From DATKHR01 sp035939575 (GTDB lineage Bacteria > Acidobacteriota > Vicinamibacteria > Vicinamibacterales > CAVVIG01): 64,000 bases of DNA. The notes under the pieces are model-generated. The model searched no databases. It was not told the DNA's origin and was given only the letters and a program-made list of their open reading frames with translations. Where the stretch lies: assembly GCA_035939575.1 (NCBI GenBank), contig DASZFS010000158.1:1-64000 (forward strand), given 5' to 3'. How positions within the stretch are numbered: the stretch's first letter is position 1; every line of letters starts with the position of its first letter. Shown piece after piece: positions 36,301 to 44,071 of this stretch. Position numbers and translations under genes: made by a program.

Positions 36301-38526
36301 CCGACGGCCGAAGCGTTGTTCATTCGAGACGACGAGTCAGGAGACGCGTGGTCGCCGACGCCGGGACCGATGGCGCGGAACCCGGCGAGCGGGCGATTCG
36401 TCGTCCACCACTCGGCCGGCGTCACACACTTCGCGCGCACAACCCGGGAGATTCGGCACGAGCTGGAAGTCTTCGTGGACGCCGACGACCCCGTCAAGTT
36501 CTCGCTCCTGGCGCTGACCAATGAGGGCAATTCCGCGCGGCGGCTGAGTCTATTTGCCTACAACGATTGGGTCCTCGGCCCACCGCGGGAGAGTCAGTCC
36601 GGGCACATCGTCACGACCTACGATACGAAGACCGGCACGATCCTCGCCCGCAATGCCTACAGCGACGAGTTCGCGCAGCGCGTGGCGTTCGCGCATTCCA
36701 GTGAAACGCCGCAGTCTGCGACTGGCGATCGCCTCTCGTTCATCGGCCGGAACGGTTCGCTGTCCAGGCCGGCTGCGCTGCGCCACATGAGACTCGGGGC
36801 GCAGTTTGGCGCCGGGCTCGATCCCTGCGCGGCGCTCCACCTGCACGTCGTCCTCAATCCCGGCGAAAGCCGCCGCATCCTGTTTCTGCTGGGGCAGGGC
36901 ACGGACGCCAATCACGTTGAGCGCCTGATTGCGCGTCATGCCCGGGTGGACGACGCCGCCGTCGCGCTGCAAAGAGTTCAGGCGGCGTGGAACACGACAC
37001 TCGACGCGATCCAGGTTCGAACACCGGACGATTCGTTCGACGTGCTGATCAACCGCTGGCTGGTCTATCAGGATGTGAGCTGCCGCCTCTGGACGCGCGC
37101 GGGCTACTTCCAGCCGGGCGGGGCCTTCGGCTTCCGCGATCAATTGCAGGATGTGATGGCGCTGCTGCTGACGCGACCCGACCTCGCCCGGGCGCATCTC
37201 GTCCGGGCCGCCGGCCGGCAGTTCCTCGAGGGAGACGTCCAGCACTGGTGGCACGAGCCGAGCGGCCGGGGTCTTCGATCTCGCTGCTCGGACGATCTCT
37301 TGTGGCTGCCCTTTGTCGTGGCTGCCTACGTCGGCGGGACGGGTGACGTCGGCGTGTTGGACGAGCGCATGCCATTCTTAGAGGCGCCGCTCCTCGCGCC
37401 AGACGCCACGGAGTCCTATGGTCAGCCGCGCGTGTCGTCCGAGGACGGCACGCTGTTCGAACACTGCGTCCGGGCGATCGACAAGGGCCTGACCGCGGGC
37501 GCTCATGGTCTCCCCCTCATCGGCACCGGCGACTGGAACGACGGCATGAACCGCGTCGGACCAGCGGGGCGAGGCGAGAGCACGTGGCTCGGCTTCTTTC
37601 TTCACAAGGTCCTCAGCGACTTCGAGCCGCTCTGCCGCGAGCGACACGACGACGTCCGCGGAGATCGGTATGCCAACGAAGCTCGGCGGCTCGCCGCCAT
37701 GCTCGAACGATCGTGGGACGGCGAGTGGTACCGGCGCGGCTACTACGACGACGGCACGCCGCTCGGATCCGCGCAGAACGACGAGTGTCGCATCGACTCG
37801 ATCGCACAGTCGTGGGCCGTCCTCTCGGGCGCCGTTCCTGTCCGGTTTGCCGAGCGCGCGATGGACGCTGTTCGCACCTCGCTCGTGGCGCGCGGATCGC
37901 AAATACTGCCGCTCCTCAATCCGCCGTTCGATCGCTCGGCGCAGGACCCCGGGTATATCAAGGGCTATCCGCCGGGCGTCAGGGAGAACGGCGGCCAGTA
38001 CACGCACGCGGCCGTCTGGATCGTCATGGCGCTGGCGCGGCTCGGCAGCGGTGACGAAGCGGCGGAGTTCTTCCACATGCTGAACCCTGTCAACCACAGC
38101 CGAACGCCGGCGGACGTGGCCCGCTACAAGACCGAGCCGTACGTAATGGCCGGCGACGTCTACGCGCGCGCGCCGCACGCCGGACGGGGTGGGTGGAGTT
38201 GGTACACGGGATCCGCGGCGTGGATGTATCGTGCAGGCGTCGAGAGCATTCTCGGCCTCCGCCGGCGGCGCGAGACGTTCATCATCGATCCGTGCATTCC
38301 TGCCTCCTGGGGCGAGTACCACGTGACCTGGCGCTTCAGGGACAGCCGCTACGAGATCACCGTCTTGAATCCGGCACACCGGTGCCGCGGCGTGGCGACC
38401 GCCTGCGTGGACGGCGGGCCTGTTGACGCCGGCGCGATTCCGCTGATCAACGATGGCAGGACACACGACGTGCGGATCGTGCTCGGGGATGCGGCGTCGC
38501 GTACCGGCGGTCTGTTGGCTGTCTGA
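30319..38526 (+). CDS. Cyclic beta-1,2-glucan synthase (GT84/GH94 family, NdvB/ChvB-like)
   Basis: The 2735-residue inner-membrane protein has the family's full length. After a helical N-terminal region there are membrane segments near 410-460. The GT84 transferase domain follows, with the metal-binding DTD motif at 622-624 and QHRWVRGDWQ at 768-777, and then further membrane helices. A glucoamylase-like domain (about 1000-1420) and two GH94-type beta-sandwich domains come next. The C-terminal GH94 phosphorylase-like barrel contains GTGDWNDGMN (2402-2411) and YPPGVRENGGQYTHAA. Together they make beta-1,2-glucan on the protein, control its length and cyclise it for export to the periplasm. Translation starts at TTG behind GGAGGG. 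It stands alone, without a visible export ABC gene. Confidence 0.93.
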   Translation: MSGLFARLLRTRSSPSEKPFRDELLSIARLEERALALAASLTIDPNPRRRARNIFSRFDDNARVLRDAYRTLADDLRTGRAVTAAAEWLLDNFYLVTSEIRDIHQHLPGTYYRQLPTLASREHARQTRIYAMAVELVRHSDSRIDRQQLAVFINSYQRVAPLTIGELWAWPSMLKLALIENLRRLAAQTLESRRARLAADAYVQRIEHEAGDPGRPGQAVPEAFTVASVVQLLHRVREYGLRLSWIRTAVEEHLASQQTTAEAAIRSEHQRQAADQVSVANAITSLRLCSAIDWRDYVESVSLVEQVLQRDPSGAYARMDFLSRDRQRQAVEELAAPTGDAQMRVALRAVESARQAAASGSAADRAAHVGYHLIDAGRRDLEADVAYRPRLGRRAQRLVFAHATLTYLGPVVTMTMVLLAASAAYARHGGASTRLLTALVPLLLIPAADVAIALAQRVFAWAIPPRRLPRLDFADRVPDDARTMVVVPTLLTSHASVAGLLEHIEVLALGNLDPRIHFAILSDFTDADSCERPGDESILAAAREGIEALNRKFGPGHEDRFFLFHRARRWNVREGAWMGWERKRGKIEEFNRLLRGASDTSFCEQVGVLDILPSVRYCITLDTDTRLPRDAAKELIGIIAHPLNRPRFDARTGRVVEGYGILQPRVSVTMASAAGSLFARTYAGHTGVDPYTTAVSDVYQDLFDEGIFTGKGLYDVDAFVASLEGRVPENALLSHDLFEGLYARTALVTDVEVVDDYPSSVLAHARRQHRWVRGDWQILWWLFPFVPSRTGLQRNRLPLISRWKILDNLRRSLLAPATVAVLFLGWTVLPGSPLAWTAIALAAAALPVCLRLLQLLGGPARQESGAAFLRAASEDLETDVVRVVLQLTLLASHAYERVHAITVTLVRLGITKHRLLEWETAAASAHRGGAPRLTVFLKEMIASPLMALTGLATVAVVRPDALPASVPVLALWAAAPVIAYALSRPVPSRHTALGAEDRAFLRATAQKTWRYFDTFIGPEDHALPPDNVQLVPALTVAHRTSPTNIGMALLATLAAHDFGFIDADDLARRIDATLTTVEGLERFEGHLLNWYDTRTLAPLPPAYISTVDSGNLAGALLTLSVAMQRMHLDRLASRAAALFDSMNFRFLYDPRRQLFSIGYRLADDEGPGRPDPSYYDLLASEARLASFLAIAKGDVAESHWFHLGRAVTGIRGASVLLSWSATMFEYLMPLLVMRSYPGTLLDESCRMVVHRQREYGATRGVPWGISESAYNVVDRHDIFQYKAFGVPGLGLKRGLGDELVVAPYATALAAMIDAPHSADNLRRLTREGLEGDYGLYEAIDYTRRDAESDEAAQNPGAGTVVRTYLAHHAGMTLVALANALLGDPMVKRFHADPRVQATELLLQERVPRRVPTIEPRPLDEMRVIAAPPAVTMRQYRSPHTVFPHAQFLSNGNYMTVVTNAGGGASFCRGLAVTKSRRDPTRDPGSQGVYLRDVRSGFLWSATYHPTATEPDDYVVQFRPERATFRRHDEEVSTQLDVAVSTEDDVEVRRVTVVNQSTRIREIEITSYAEIVLAPPVDDVAHPAFGKLFLETEFLADSAALLCHRRARDPRDPPVWAVHVLSLEGRPQGPVEWETDRARFLGRGRDTDKAAALDGRALSGTTGIVLDPIFSLRQRIRLVPGASVRLSFATGIASDRETAEALAQKYRNPSAASRTFALAFTNAQSGLRHLDISSDEALLFERLASRVLFADGSLRASPDTIVSNDLGQSGLWPHGISGDLPILLVRVIGRTGDDDVKLVRQVLQAQEYWRLKGLSADVVILNEDPSSYLDEIHAQLTALLDNGPWRTWKHRSGGAYLLRADRIGAAERTLLEAVARAVLVGDRGDLLAQLDTPHPIRTSGQPAFTRVPDPPAPSAFNPPALMPLALATGLGGFSDDGRAYSIVLEGDQETPLPWANVIANPGFGTIVTASGSAHTWSENSRENRLTSFANDPIVDPTAEALFIRDDESGDAWSPTPGPMARNPASGRFVVHHSAGVTHFARTTREIRHELEVFVDADDPVKFSLLALTNEGNSARRLSLFAYNDWVLGPPRESQSGHIVTTYDTKTGTILARNAYSDEFAQRVAFAHSSETPQSATGDRLSFIGRNGSLSRPAALRHMRLGAQFGAGLDPCAALHLHVVLNPGESRRILFLLGQGTDANHVERLIARHARVDDAAVALQRVQAAWNTTLDAIQVRTPDDSFDVLINRWLVYQDVSCRLWTRAGYFQPGGAFGFRDQLQDVMALLLTRPDLARAHLVRAAGRQFLEGDVQHWWHEPSGRGLRSRCSDDLLWLPFVVAAYVGGTGDVGVLDERMPFLEAPLLAPDATESYGQPRVSSEDGTLFEHCVRAIDKGLTAGAHGLPLIGTGDWNDGMNRVGPAGRGESTWLGFFLHKVLSDFEPLCRERHDDVRGDRYANEARRLAAMLERSWDGEWYRRGYYDDGTPLGSAQNDECRIDSIAQSWAVLSGAVPVRFAERAMDAVRTSLVARGSQILPLLNPPFDRSAQDPGYIKGYPPGVRENGGQYTHAAVWIVMALARLGSGDEAAEFFHMLNPVNHSRTPADVARYKTEPYVMAGDVYARAPHAGRGGWSWYTGSAAWMYRAGVESILGLRRRRETFIIDPCIPASWGEYHVTWRFRDSRYEITVLNPAHRCRGVATACVDGGPVDAGAIPLINDGRTHDVRIVLGDAASRTGGLLAV

Positions 38527-38539
38527 CGGTCGCCGTGAG

Positions 38540-38559
38540 GCGGTCGGCATGCCGACCGC
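38540..38559. terminator. Perfect palindromic hairpin between convergent genes
   Basis: GCGGTCGGCATGCCGACCGC is a 20-base perfect palindrome able to form an 8-bp stem with a 4-base loop. It lies between the glucan synthase stop and the stop of the convergent ABC permease. No T-run follows. Confidence 0.65.
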
Positions 38560-38575
38560 GCAAGGCCGGGCGTGA

Positions 38576-41230
38576 CTAATCCGCCCTGAGCGCGATCGTT
38601 GGCTCGATGCGAACGACGCGACGAGCGGATACGCCCGACGCAGTCAGTGATACGAGCACCATGATGACCGAGATGAGCAGCAAGGTGCTGACATCAGTGG
38701 AGCTGGTTTGTATGAGCAAGCTCCGCATGAGCCTGCCTATCGCGGCCGCCATTGTGAGACCGATGACGAGTCCGATGGCGATGCGGGCGCCGAGGCTCCG
38801 GCCGATCAGCGTCCACACGTCACGCGGCTGCGCGCCGAGGGCCATTCGAATGGCGATTTCTCTCGTGCGTTGGGTGACGGCGTAGGCAACCACCGCATAG
38901 AAGCCCACCGCCGACAACACCACCGCGATGCTGGCCAGGATCCCAAACATGCTACCAGCGACGAGCCAGTTCCACCGGACCTGTGCGATCCGTCCGTTCA
39001 AGGTCTGGACGTCGAACAGCGGGAGATTCGGGTCCAGCGCGCGAACCGCGTCGCGGAGTGTCGAGGTCAGAAGGCTCGGCTCCGTGCGGCTGCGAACGGC
39101 CAGCACATAGGTGGCCACGGGCTCCGCACGATAGGGTTGATACACGACCGGATCAGCTTCTGCCTGGACGATGTTGCGCTGGCGTACGGTCGGCGCGATC
39201 CCGACGATCGTCAGCCATGGACCGTGGTTCGTCGTGTCGCTGAGCTGGACGCGTCGACCGATGGGATCCGTGTCGGGGAAGAGCAGTGACGCCAGTCGCT
39301 GATTAATGATCGCGCTGGTCTGTCCGGGCGCGCCGTCGATCTCCGTGAAGGGGCGCCCGCGGAGGAGCGTGAGGCCCAGGGTCGCGAAATAGCTCGGGCC
39401 GACGCTCACCATCGTCACGTCGGGCGGATGGTCGTCCACAAGGAGGGGCTGTCCCTCGATCGTGAGCTGCCGCCTGAACCCGCCGAAAATCGGCGCATGA
39501 CTGGCGACCGTGGTCGATTCGATACCGCCGATCGCAGCGAGCCGCGCCTGCAGGGCTTCGAAAAACGTGATGCGCTGTTCTGGGGTGCGGTACTTGGCGG
39601 ACGGCAGCTCGAGCTGCATGGTCAGCACGCGCGAGGGGTCGTTGCCGACCTGCAGGTCGCCAGACTTGATGAAGCTCTTCGTCAGCAGGCCGGCGCCGGC
39701 GAGGAGCGCCAGTGTCAGCGCCAGGTCGACTACGATGAGCGTGCTGCTCCAGGCACGGACGTGTGCGCCGGCACTTGCATGCCCTCCCTCTTTCAACACG
39801 TCATTCAAATCAATGCCCGAAATGTGCCACGCCGGGGCCAACCCGAACAGCATGAGCGTGCTGCCACAGACGGCCAAGAAGAAGAGGAAGACGTGCTCGT
39901 CCACCCCGAACTGGACCCAGAAGGGAAGGGGCGCGCCCGCAAACGTGGCGCGCACCAGCCTCGCCCCGAGAAGCGTCACCGCCAGTCCCACGACGCTGCT
40001 CATGGCGGCCAGGAGGGCGCTCTCCATCATCAGCTGTCGAACGATCCGCCACCGCGTCGCTCCGAGTGACGCCCGCAGCGCGATCTCTCGCGCTCGGCCC
40101 GCTGCTCGCGCAAGCATCAGGTTGGCGACGTTGACGCACGCGATCAGCAGCGCCAGCGCCATGGCGGCGAGCAGAAGATACATGAGCAGGGCCAGTGCGG
40201 AAGACGTAAAGCGGTCATGAAACGTCCGCACCGTCGTCACTACACCGGTATCGGTCTCCGGGTGGGCGAGGGCCAAGCGGCGGCCCATCGTCGCGAATTC
40301 CGCCCGCGCCTGACCGAGGGTCACACCGTCCGCGAGACGTCCGAACGCGACGAGCGTCCGCGCGTCGCGCGGCTGGCTGCGGATGCCTGGCAGGTGTGCG
40401 AGCGGCATCCAGAGCTCTGCCAGCTCGGGAAACTGCATGCCTTCTGGCATCACGCCGATGACGATCGCGGGCTCCCCGTTGACCAAGAGCGCCTGGCCCA
40501 GCGCGGCCGGGTCCGCTCCATACCGCGCTTGCCACACGCGGTAGCCGAGGAGGACCACGCGCGGGGCTCCGGGCCTGTCGTCTTCCGGCGCAAGGTCACG
40601 GCCCAGAATCGGTTGCACGTGCAGGAGCTGAAACGTGTTGGCCGAGATGTACGGTCCAACGTACCGCTCGGCAGCATGTCCGTCGCCACTGAGAATGAGC
40701 GCACCCGGTCCTTGCGAGAACAACGCGACGTACTGAAGACTCCGCGTCGCCGCGCGCCAGTCTTCCGCGTCTCGGTACGAGACGGTCGACTGCTCCCGGC
40801 CCTGCCGATCGCGGGTCCCGAGCGCGACGATCCGGTGGGGATCCGGAAGCGGCAGATCTCGGAGGAGCTCTGCGTTCACGACTGTGAAAAGGGCGGTGCT
40901 GGCGCCGATGGCGAGCGACAACGTCAGCACGGTCACGAGCGTGAAGCCTGGTGACTTCACCAGCGTCCGGACTGCATAGCGCACGTCTTGGCCGCACGCA
41001 TCGAGGGCTCTAAAACCCCGCCGATCTCGATATGCTTCCGCCGTTTGCACAACGCCACCGAAGCTGCGGAGTGCGGCACGGCGCGCCTCCTCAGGTGAGA
41101 GACCCTGCCGGGTGTACTCGTCTGCTGCCTCGGCGAGGTGGCTCTGAATTTCATCGGCGAGATCGCGGTCGAGCGCGCGCGAGCGGAGGAGGGCGCGCAG
41201 GCGACACCAGATGACCCGCACGCGTCTCAT
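38576..41230 (-). CDS. Orphan ABC permease, duplicated MacB/FtsX type
   Basis: The 884-residue protein has an N-terminal cytoplasmic segment (about 1-65, with DEIQSHLAEAADEYTRQGLSPEEARRAALRSFGG) followed by two tandem MacB-like periplasmic domains and FtsX permease modules. Hydrophobic helices lie near 90, 270-400 and 690-870. This is the layout of the 'acidobacterial duplicated orphan permease' family, which lacks a partner ATPase gene. No ATP-binding protein is nearby. Its ATG overlaps the stop of the PadR regulator (ATGA), so expression is coupled. Function is unproven; MacB-type mechanotransmission or export of peptides or toxins is the usual guess. Confidence 0.9.
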   Translation of the reverse strand: MRRVRVIWCRLRALLRSRALDRDLADEIQSHLAEAADEYTRQGLSPEEARRAALRSFGGVVQTAEAYRDRRGFRALDACGQDVRYAVRTLVKSPGFTLVTVLTLSLAIGASTALFTVVNAELLRDLPLPDPHRIVALGTRDRQGREQSTVSYRDAEDWRAATRSLQYVALFSQGPGALILSGDGHAAERYVGPYISANTFQLLHVQPILGRDLAPEDDRPGAPRVVLLGYRVWQARYGADPAALGQALLVNGEPAIVIGVMPEGMQFPELAELWMPLAHLPGIRSQPRDARTLVAFGRLADGVTLGQARAEFATMGRRLALAHPETDTGVVTTVRTFHDRFTSSALALLMYLLLAAMALALLIACVNVANLMLARAAGRAREIALRASLGATRWRIVRQLMMESALLAAMSSVVGLAVTLLGARLVRATFAGAPLPFWVQFGVDEHVFLFFLAVCGSTLMLFGLAPAWHISGIDLNDVLKEGGHASAGAHVRAWSSTLIVVDLALTLALLAGAGLLTKSFIKSGDLQVGNDPSRVLTMQLELPSAKYRTPEQRITFFEALQARLAAIGGIESTTVASHAPIFGGFRRQLTIEGQPLLVDDHPPDVTMVSVGPSYFATLGLTLLRGRPFTEIDGAPGQTSAIINQRLASLLFPDTDPIGRRVQLSDTTNHGPWLTIVGIAPTVRQRNIVQAEADPVVYQPYRAEPVATYVLAVRSRTEPSLLTSTLRDAVRALDPNLPLFDVQTLNGRIAQVRWNWLVAGSMFGILASIAVVLSAVGFYAVVAYAVTQRTREIAIRMALGAQPRDVWTLIGRSLGARIAIGLVIGLTMAAAIGRLMRSLLIQTSSTDVSTLLLISVIMVLVSLTASGVSARRVVRIEPTIALRAD

Positions 41231-41574
41231 GGCAGGTCTTCGGTGATTCTGAAGAACCGAGCCACGATATCTGCGGCGCGACGCCACGAGGCTTCTTCCG
41301 CGTGGAGTTCCTTTCGCCCAGCTCGAGTCAACGTATAGATCTTCACGCGCCGGCCGCTCTCAGAGTCGGCCCATTTCGAGGAGATCCAGCCAAGCTGTTC
41401 CAGTTTGAGGAGCGCCGGGTAGAGGGTGCCCTGGTTAAGGGCGAGCTGATTCCCACTAATCTGCTCGATCCGCCGCGCCAGGCGATACCCGTGGAGCGGT
41501 CCGAGTGCGTGGAGCGTCTGGAGAACCATCAGGGCAAGCGTGCCGGCCAGGATCTCGGCTCTTGGTTCGGCCAT
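41227..41574 (-). CDS. PadR-family transcription regulator
   Basis: The 115-residue winged-helix protein has the PadR pattern GTLALMVLQTLHALGPLHGYRLARRI and NQGTLYPALLKLEQLGWI (recognition helix), with a wing at SGRRVKIYTLT and a C-terminal dimerisation helix. It is the usual partner of the duplicated orphan permease and is translated first, with its stop overlapping the permease start. The palindrome 14 bases upstream of its ATG suggests autoregulation of both genes. Confidence 0.93.
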   Translation of the reverse strand: MAEPRAEILAGTLALMVLQTLHALGPLHGYRLARRIEQISGNQLALNQGTLYPALLKLEQLGWISSKWADSESGRRVKIYTLTRAGRKELHAEEASWRRAADIVARFFRITEDLP

Positions 41575-41576
41575 AT

Positions 41577-41613
41577 GTTGGTAGTCTATACATGTATCAG
41601 TTGGTGATCAACA
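41577..41613 (-). promoter_or_regulatory. PadR promoter with ATACATGTAT operator
   Basis: On the minus strand a -35-like TTGATC and a -10-like TAGACT are 17 bases apart, and the -10 ends 8 bases before the PadR ATG without a ribosome site. The perfect palindrome ATACATGTAT (41588-41597) overlaps the -10 box. A second ACATGTAG half-like copy lies at 41611-41618, one to two helical turns away. This matches autorepression by a PadR dimer. Confidence 0.55.
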
Positions 41614-41687
41614 TGTAGAGTCACGGCTGGCTTCTCTGAGAGATCACAGGATTTCCCGTTCGTCACACTTCGGGTCACGAGACCGAA

Positions 41688-41903
41688 ATGAGGCGTCGGC
41701 AGCCGTGCTACAGTCGCCGGCGGGAGGGACATGTGCATTTCAGTCCTGCCGCATTGTTGGTGTTCGTCGGGTTCTGCGGGCTCCTGACGGTGGCGCTGGC
41801 CACCGGATCCAACTCGGTCCACATCGCAGAGGCCCTCGTCACCGTCATCATCGTCCTCGGCGTCGGTGGCTACGCTTTGCGTGGCGGTCAACGTTCGCGG
41901 TAG
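41688..41903 (+). CDS. Small two-helix membrane protein, unknown function
   Basis: The 71-residue frame contains two hydrophobic helices, ALLVFVGFCGLLTVALA (about 22-38) and ALVTVIIVLGVGGYAL (about 49-64). The basic N-terminus is questionable. A GTG at 41733 just behind GGAGGG may be the real start and would leave 56 residues. It precedes the hypothetical gene at 41931 on the same strand by 27 bases. I recognise no family. Confidence 0.5.
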   Translation: MRRRQPCYSRRREGHVHFSPAALLVFVGFCGLLTVALATGSNSVHIAEALVTVIIVLGVGGYALRGGQRSR

Positions 41904-41930
41904 CGAAGCGCCGTAGACTGCCCGGCCAGC

Positions 41931-42737
41931 ATGCCGCTCGTGCTTCGCGTGGACGGTCTCGACGCTGACGGTGTCAAGCTGATTTCCCCAGCCGATCCCC
42001 AGTTTGACGAGCTCGCCCGGCCGCTGATGAGTGAGCGCATCGCGCACGTCGGCCTGCAATTGAAGCCGATGCTGGTCATCGTCTCCAACGAATCACCGCA
42101 GACCATCGTGAGCTTGTCCATTGTCTGGCGCATCATTCACGAAGGCGGTCGGACCACCCGTATGTGGTGCCACACGAGCTTTCCCGAGACCGTGTGCGGT
42201 GACGTACTGGTCGGTCACCATCCCGAGGCGATACCTCCGGGTCAGACACACCTCGAGGCCAGCGGCCTTGTCATCCATGGCTACGGGTCTGGCGGCGAGT
42301 ACTACGATCAGTTCCTCACCCAGTTCGTCGACGAGAAGAACGCGCGCCTCGCCGGGGCCGTCGAGCTGCACATTGACCTGAACGCCGTGATCTTCGCGGA
42401 TGGAACATTGGCGGGCGCGGACGATGGGTCGAAGTTGGTCGATCTGTTCTCGACCTACGTGCGGGCGAAGCAGGAGTGGTATCGGGGCATTCTCGAGGCG
42501 CTCGATACTGGCCGCTCGATCGAGGAGGCGTTCAGCGGGATCCGCACCTTCATGGACGAACAGTCACGCGATCGGCGCGCCGGGACGATGACCAGCTACC
42601 CTCGCGATCCGCACGCCATATGGAAGCAACAGGCGGCGGCCGAAGCCGCGGGGTGGCGGCGCAAGTTCAAGGACGAGGAGATCCCACAGCTCCTCAGAAG
42701 TGCAATTCGGCTGGAGCCGTTTGTGATCCGGCGGTGA
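41931..42737 (+). CDS. Hypothetical cytoplasmic protein, 268 residues
   Basis: No signal peptide or membrane segment is visible. The N-terminal half is beta-rich (LVLRVDGLDADGVKLIS; HVGLQLKPMLVIVSNESP; LSIVWRIIHEGG) and could be a beta-sandwich. The C-terminal half is helical and charged (VRAKQEWYRGILEALDTG; HAIWKQQAAAEAAGWRRKF). I recognise no family. A -10-like TAGACT (41914-41919) lies 11 bases before the ATG and no Shine-Dalgarno is evident, so the leader is very short. The composition and codon pattern look like genuine coding sequence. Confidence 0.7.
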   Translation: MPLVLRVDGLDADGVKLISPADPQFDELARPLMSERIAHVGLQLKPMLVIVSNESPQTIVSLSIVWRIIHEGGRTTRMWCHTSFPETVCGDVLVGHHPEAIPPGQTHLEASGLVIHGYGSGGEYYDQFLTQFVDEKNARLAGAVELHIDLNAVIFADGTLAGADDGSKLVDLFSTYVRAKQEWYRGILEALDTGRSIEEAFSGIRTFMDEQSRDRRAGTMTSYPRDPHAIWKQQAAAEAAGWRRKFKDEEIPQLLRSAIRLEPFVIRR

Positions 42738-42777
42738 GCCCATTCAACGCCATTTGGTCCGAGCCGTCGTCTGACGA

Positions 42778-44064
42778 TCACGAGCGGTAGGGCTGGCGGC
42801 CAACGCCCTGCACCGGAATGTTCTGTGCTGGCAGCACCTCGTGCTGCAGCGCGTACATGCACGCGGCGGCCTCGTCGATGCGCCGTACGAACGCGATCGA
42901 GCCCTGCAGGATCGGCTTCAGCCGATCGCGGTCCTGGATGCGCGCCTTCGGGTACTCGTGCTCGACGACAAGCGGCGTGTTCGCGACATCGAGCTGCAGC
43001 AGCTCGCGCGCTGCCAGCTGGTGATCGAGCCAGTCGACGCTTCGCTTCTGCAAGTACGCGAGCGGATCGTGACGCGCGGTACCCGGGAGCTCGTGCTCCG
43101 CAAAGGCCGTCTGTTTCTTCCAGGCGTTCAGCTGGTCGGCCGCGCGATCGGACGGACGCCCGTTCTTCCAGTCGCCGCGCTCGACCGTCTGGCCGCCGTA
43201 GCCCCACGCGGCGAGTCCCTTGTCATCGATCACCTGACCCTTCACGTGAAAGCCGCCGATCAGGAAGTTGTAACCGGTGTCCTTCAGGTACTGAAAGATC
43301 GACCGCGTGTCCTGACCCATGAGGATCGCGTGGGACGGATCGTAGTGGATCCGGAACTGATCTCCCACCCCGTGGCGCTCGCAGATGCGGTGCAGCGCAA
43401 TCCAGGTCCCGGGCGTATACGCGATGTTGTTGTGGAAGCTGTCGCCCGTCGTCCATCCCGGCATGGGACACGGCTCGACGCGGTACACGAGGCCGCGCGC
43501 CTTCACGTCCTCGAGCAGCGGAATGAACTGCTCCTCGAAGTCGCGGAGGTTCTCCTCCAAGGTGTGCGCGTAGCTGCGGCCGACGAATCCGCACACCGCG
43601 CGCGCGTCGAGCTCCACCGCGGCGTCGAGCACGCGCCGCATGAACGCGTGCTTCCTGGCGCGGATCGCCGGATCCTGGTGGAGCATGTTGTCGAAATAGC
43701 CGACGTCCGACAGCGCGATGCCCGCGGCGTCAAGCGCCCCGCGGACGCGATGCGCGCGTGCCGCGTCGAATGGCCGGCGCAGGTCGAGCGTGTTGGCGAC
43801 CGGATCCAGCATCGCGTCGGGCGGTATGTCGGTCTCAGACGGGTGGAGCGCCGCCGACAACTGGATCGCGTCGACGCCGAGCTCGTGCGCGAAGCAGACC
43901 CAGTCCTCGATCGCGCGATCGGGATCGGCGTCGCGAACCTCGCGCGGCGTCAACTCCTGCAGAGCGGCGGTCAACACGCCGACGGGCATGAACTTCGGCT
44001 CGAACGGAGTGACGGCCATCGCGCGATTGTACTCGGCGATCTGCAGAGCTGTCCGAGGTTCCAT
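42778..44064 (-). CDS. Sugar isomerase/epimerase, TIM-barrel (xylose-isomerase-like)
   Basis: The 428-residue cytoplasmic protein has the AP-endonuclease-2/xylose-isomerase-like barrel: ELGVDAIQLSAALHPSE near the first strands, VYRVEPCPMPGW (metal Glu), HYDPSHAIL (metal Asp and His) and GGFHVKGQVIDDKG. It is longer than typical sugar phosphate epimerases because of a C-terminal extension (about 300-428) containing VVEHEYP. It would interconvert keto- and aldo-sugars or epimerise a sugar acid. The ATG at 44064 is followed 7 bases upstream by the PQQ dehydrogenase stop, so it is the last gene of that operon. The frame is open further 5' inside the dehydrogenase gene but that part is not homologous. 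Confidence 0.85.
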   Translation of the reverse strand: MEPRTALQIAEYNRAMAVTPFEPKFMPVGVLTAALQELTPREVRDADPDRAIEDWVCFAHELGVDAIQLSAALHPSETDIPPDAMLDPVANTLDLRRPFDAARAHRVRGALDAAGIALSDVGYFDNMLHQDPAIRARKHAFMRRVLDAAVELDARAVCGFVGRSYAHTLEENLRDFEEQFIPLLEDVKARGLVYRVEPCPMPGWTTGDSFHNNIAYTPGTWIALHRICERHGVGDQFRIHYDPSHAILMGQDTRSIFQYLKDTGYNFLIGGFHVKGQVIDDKGLAAWGYGGQTVERGDWKNGRPSDRAADQLNAWKKQTAFAEHELPGTARHDPLAYLQKRSVDWLDHQLAARELLQLDVANTPLVVEHEYPKARIQDRDRLKPILQGSIAFVRRIDEAAACMYALQHEVLPAQNIPVQGVGRQPYRS

Positions 44065-44071
44065 GGCGTTC

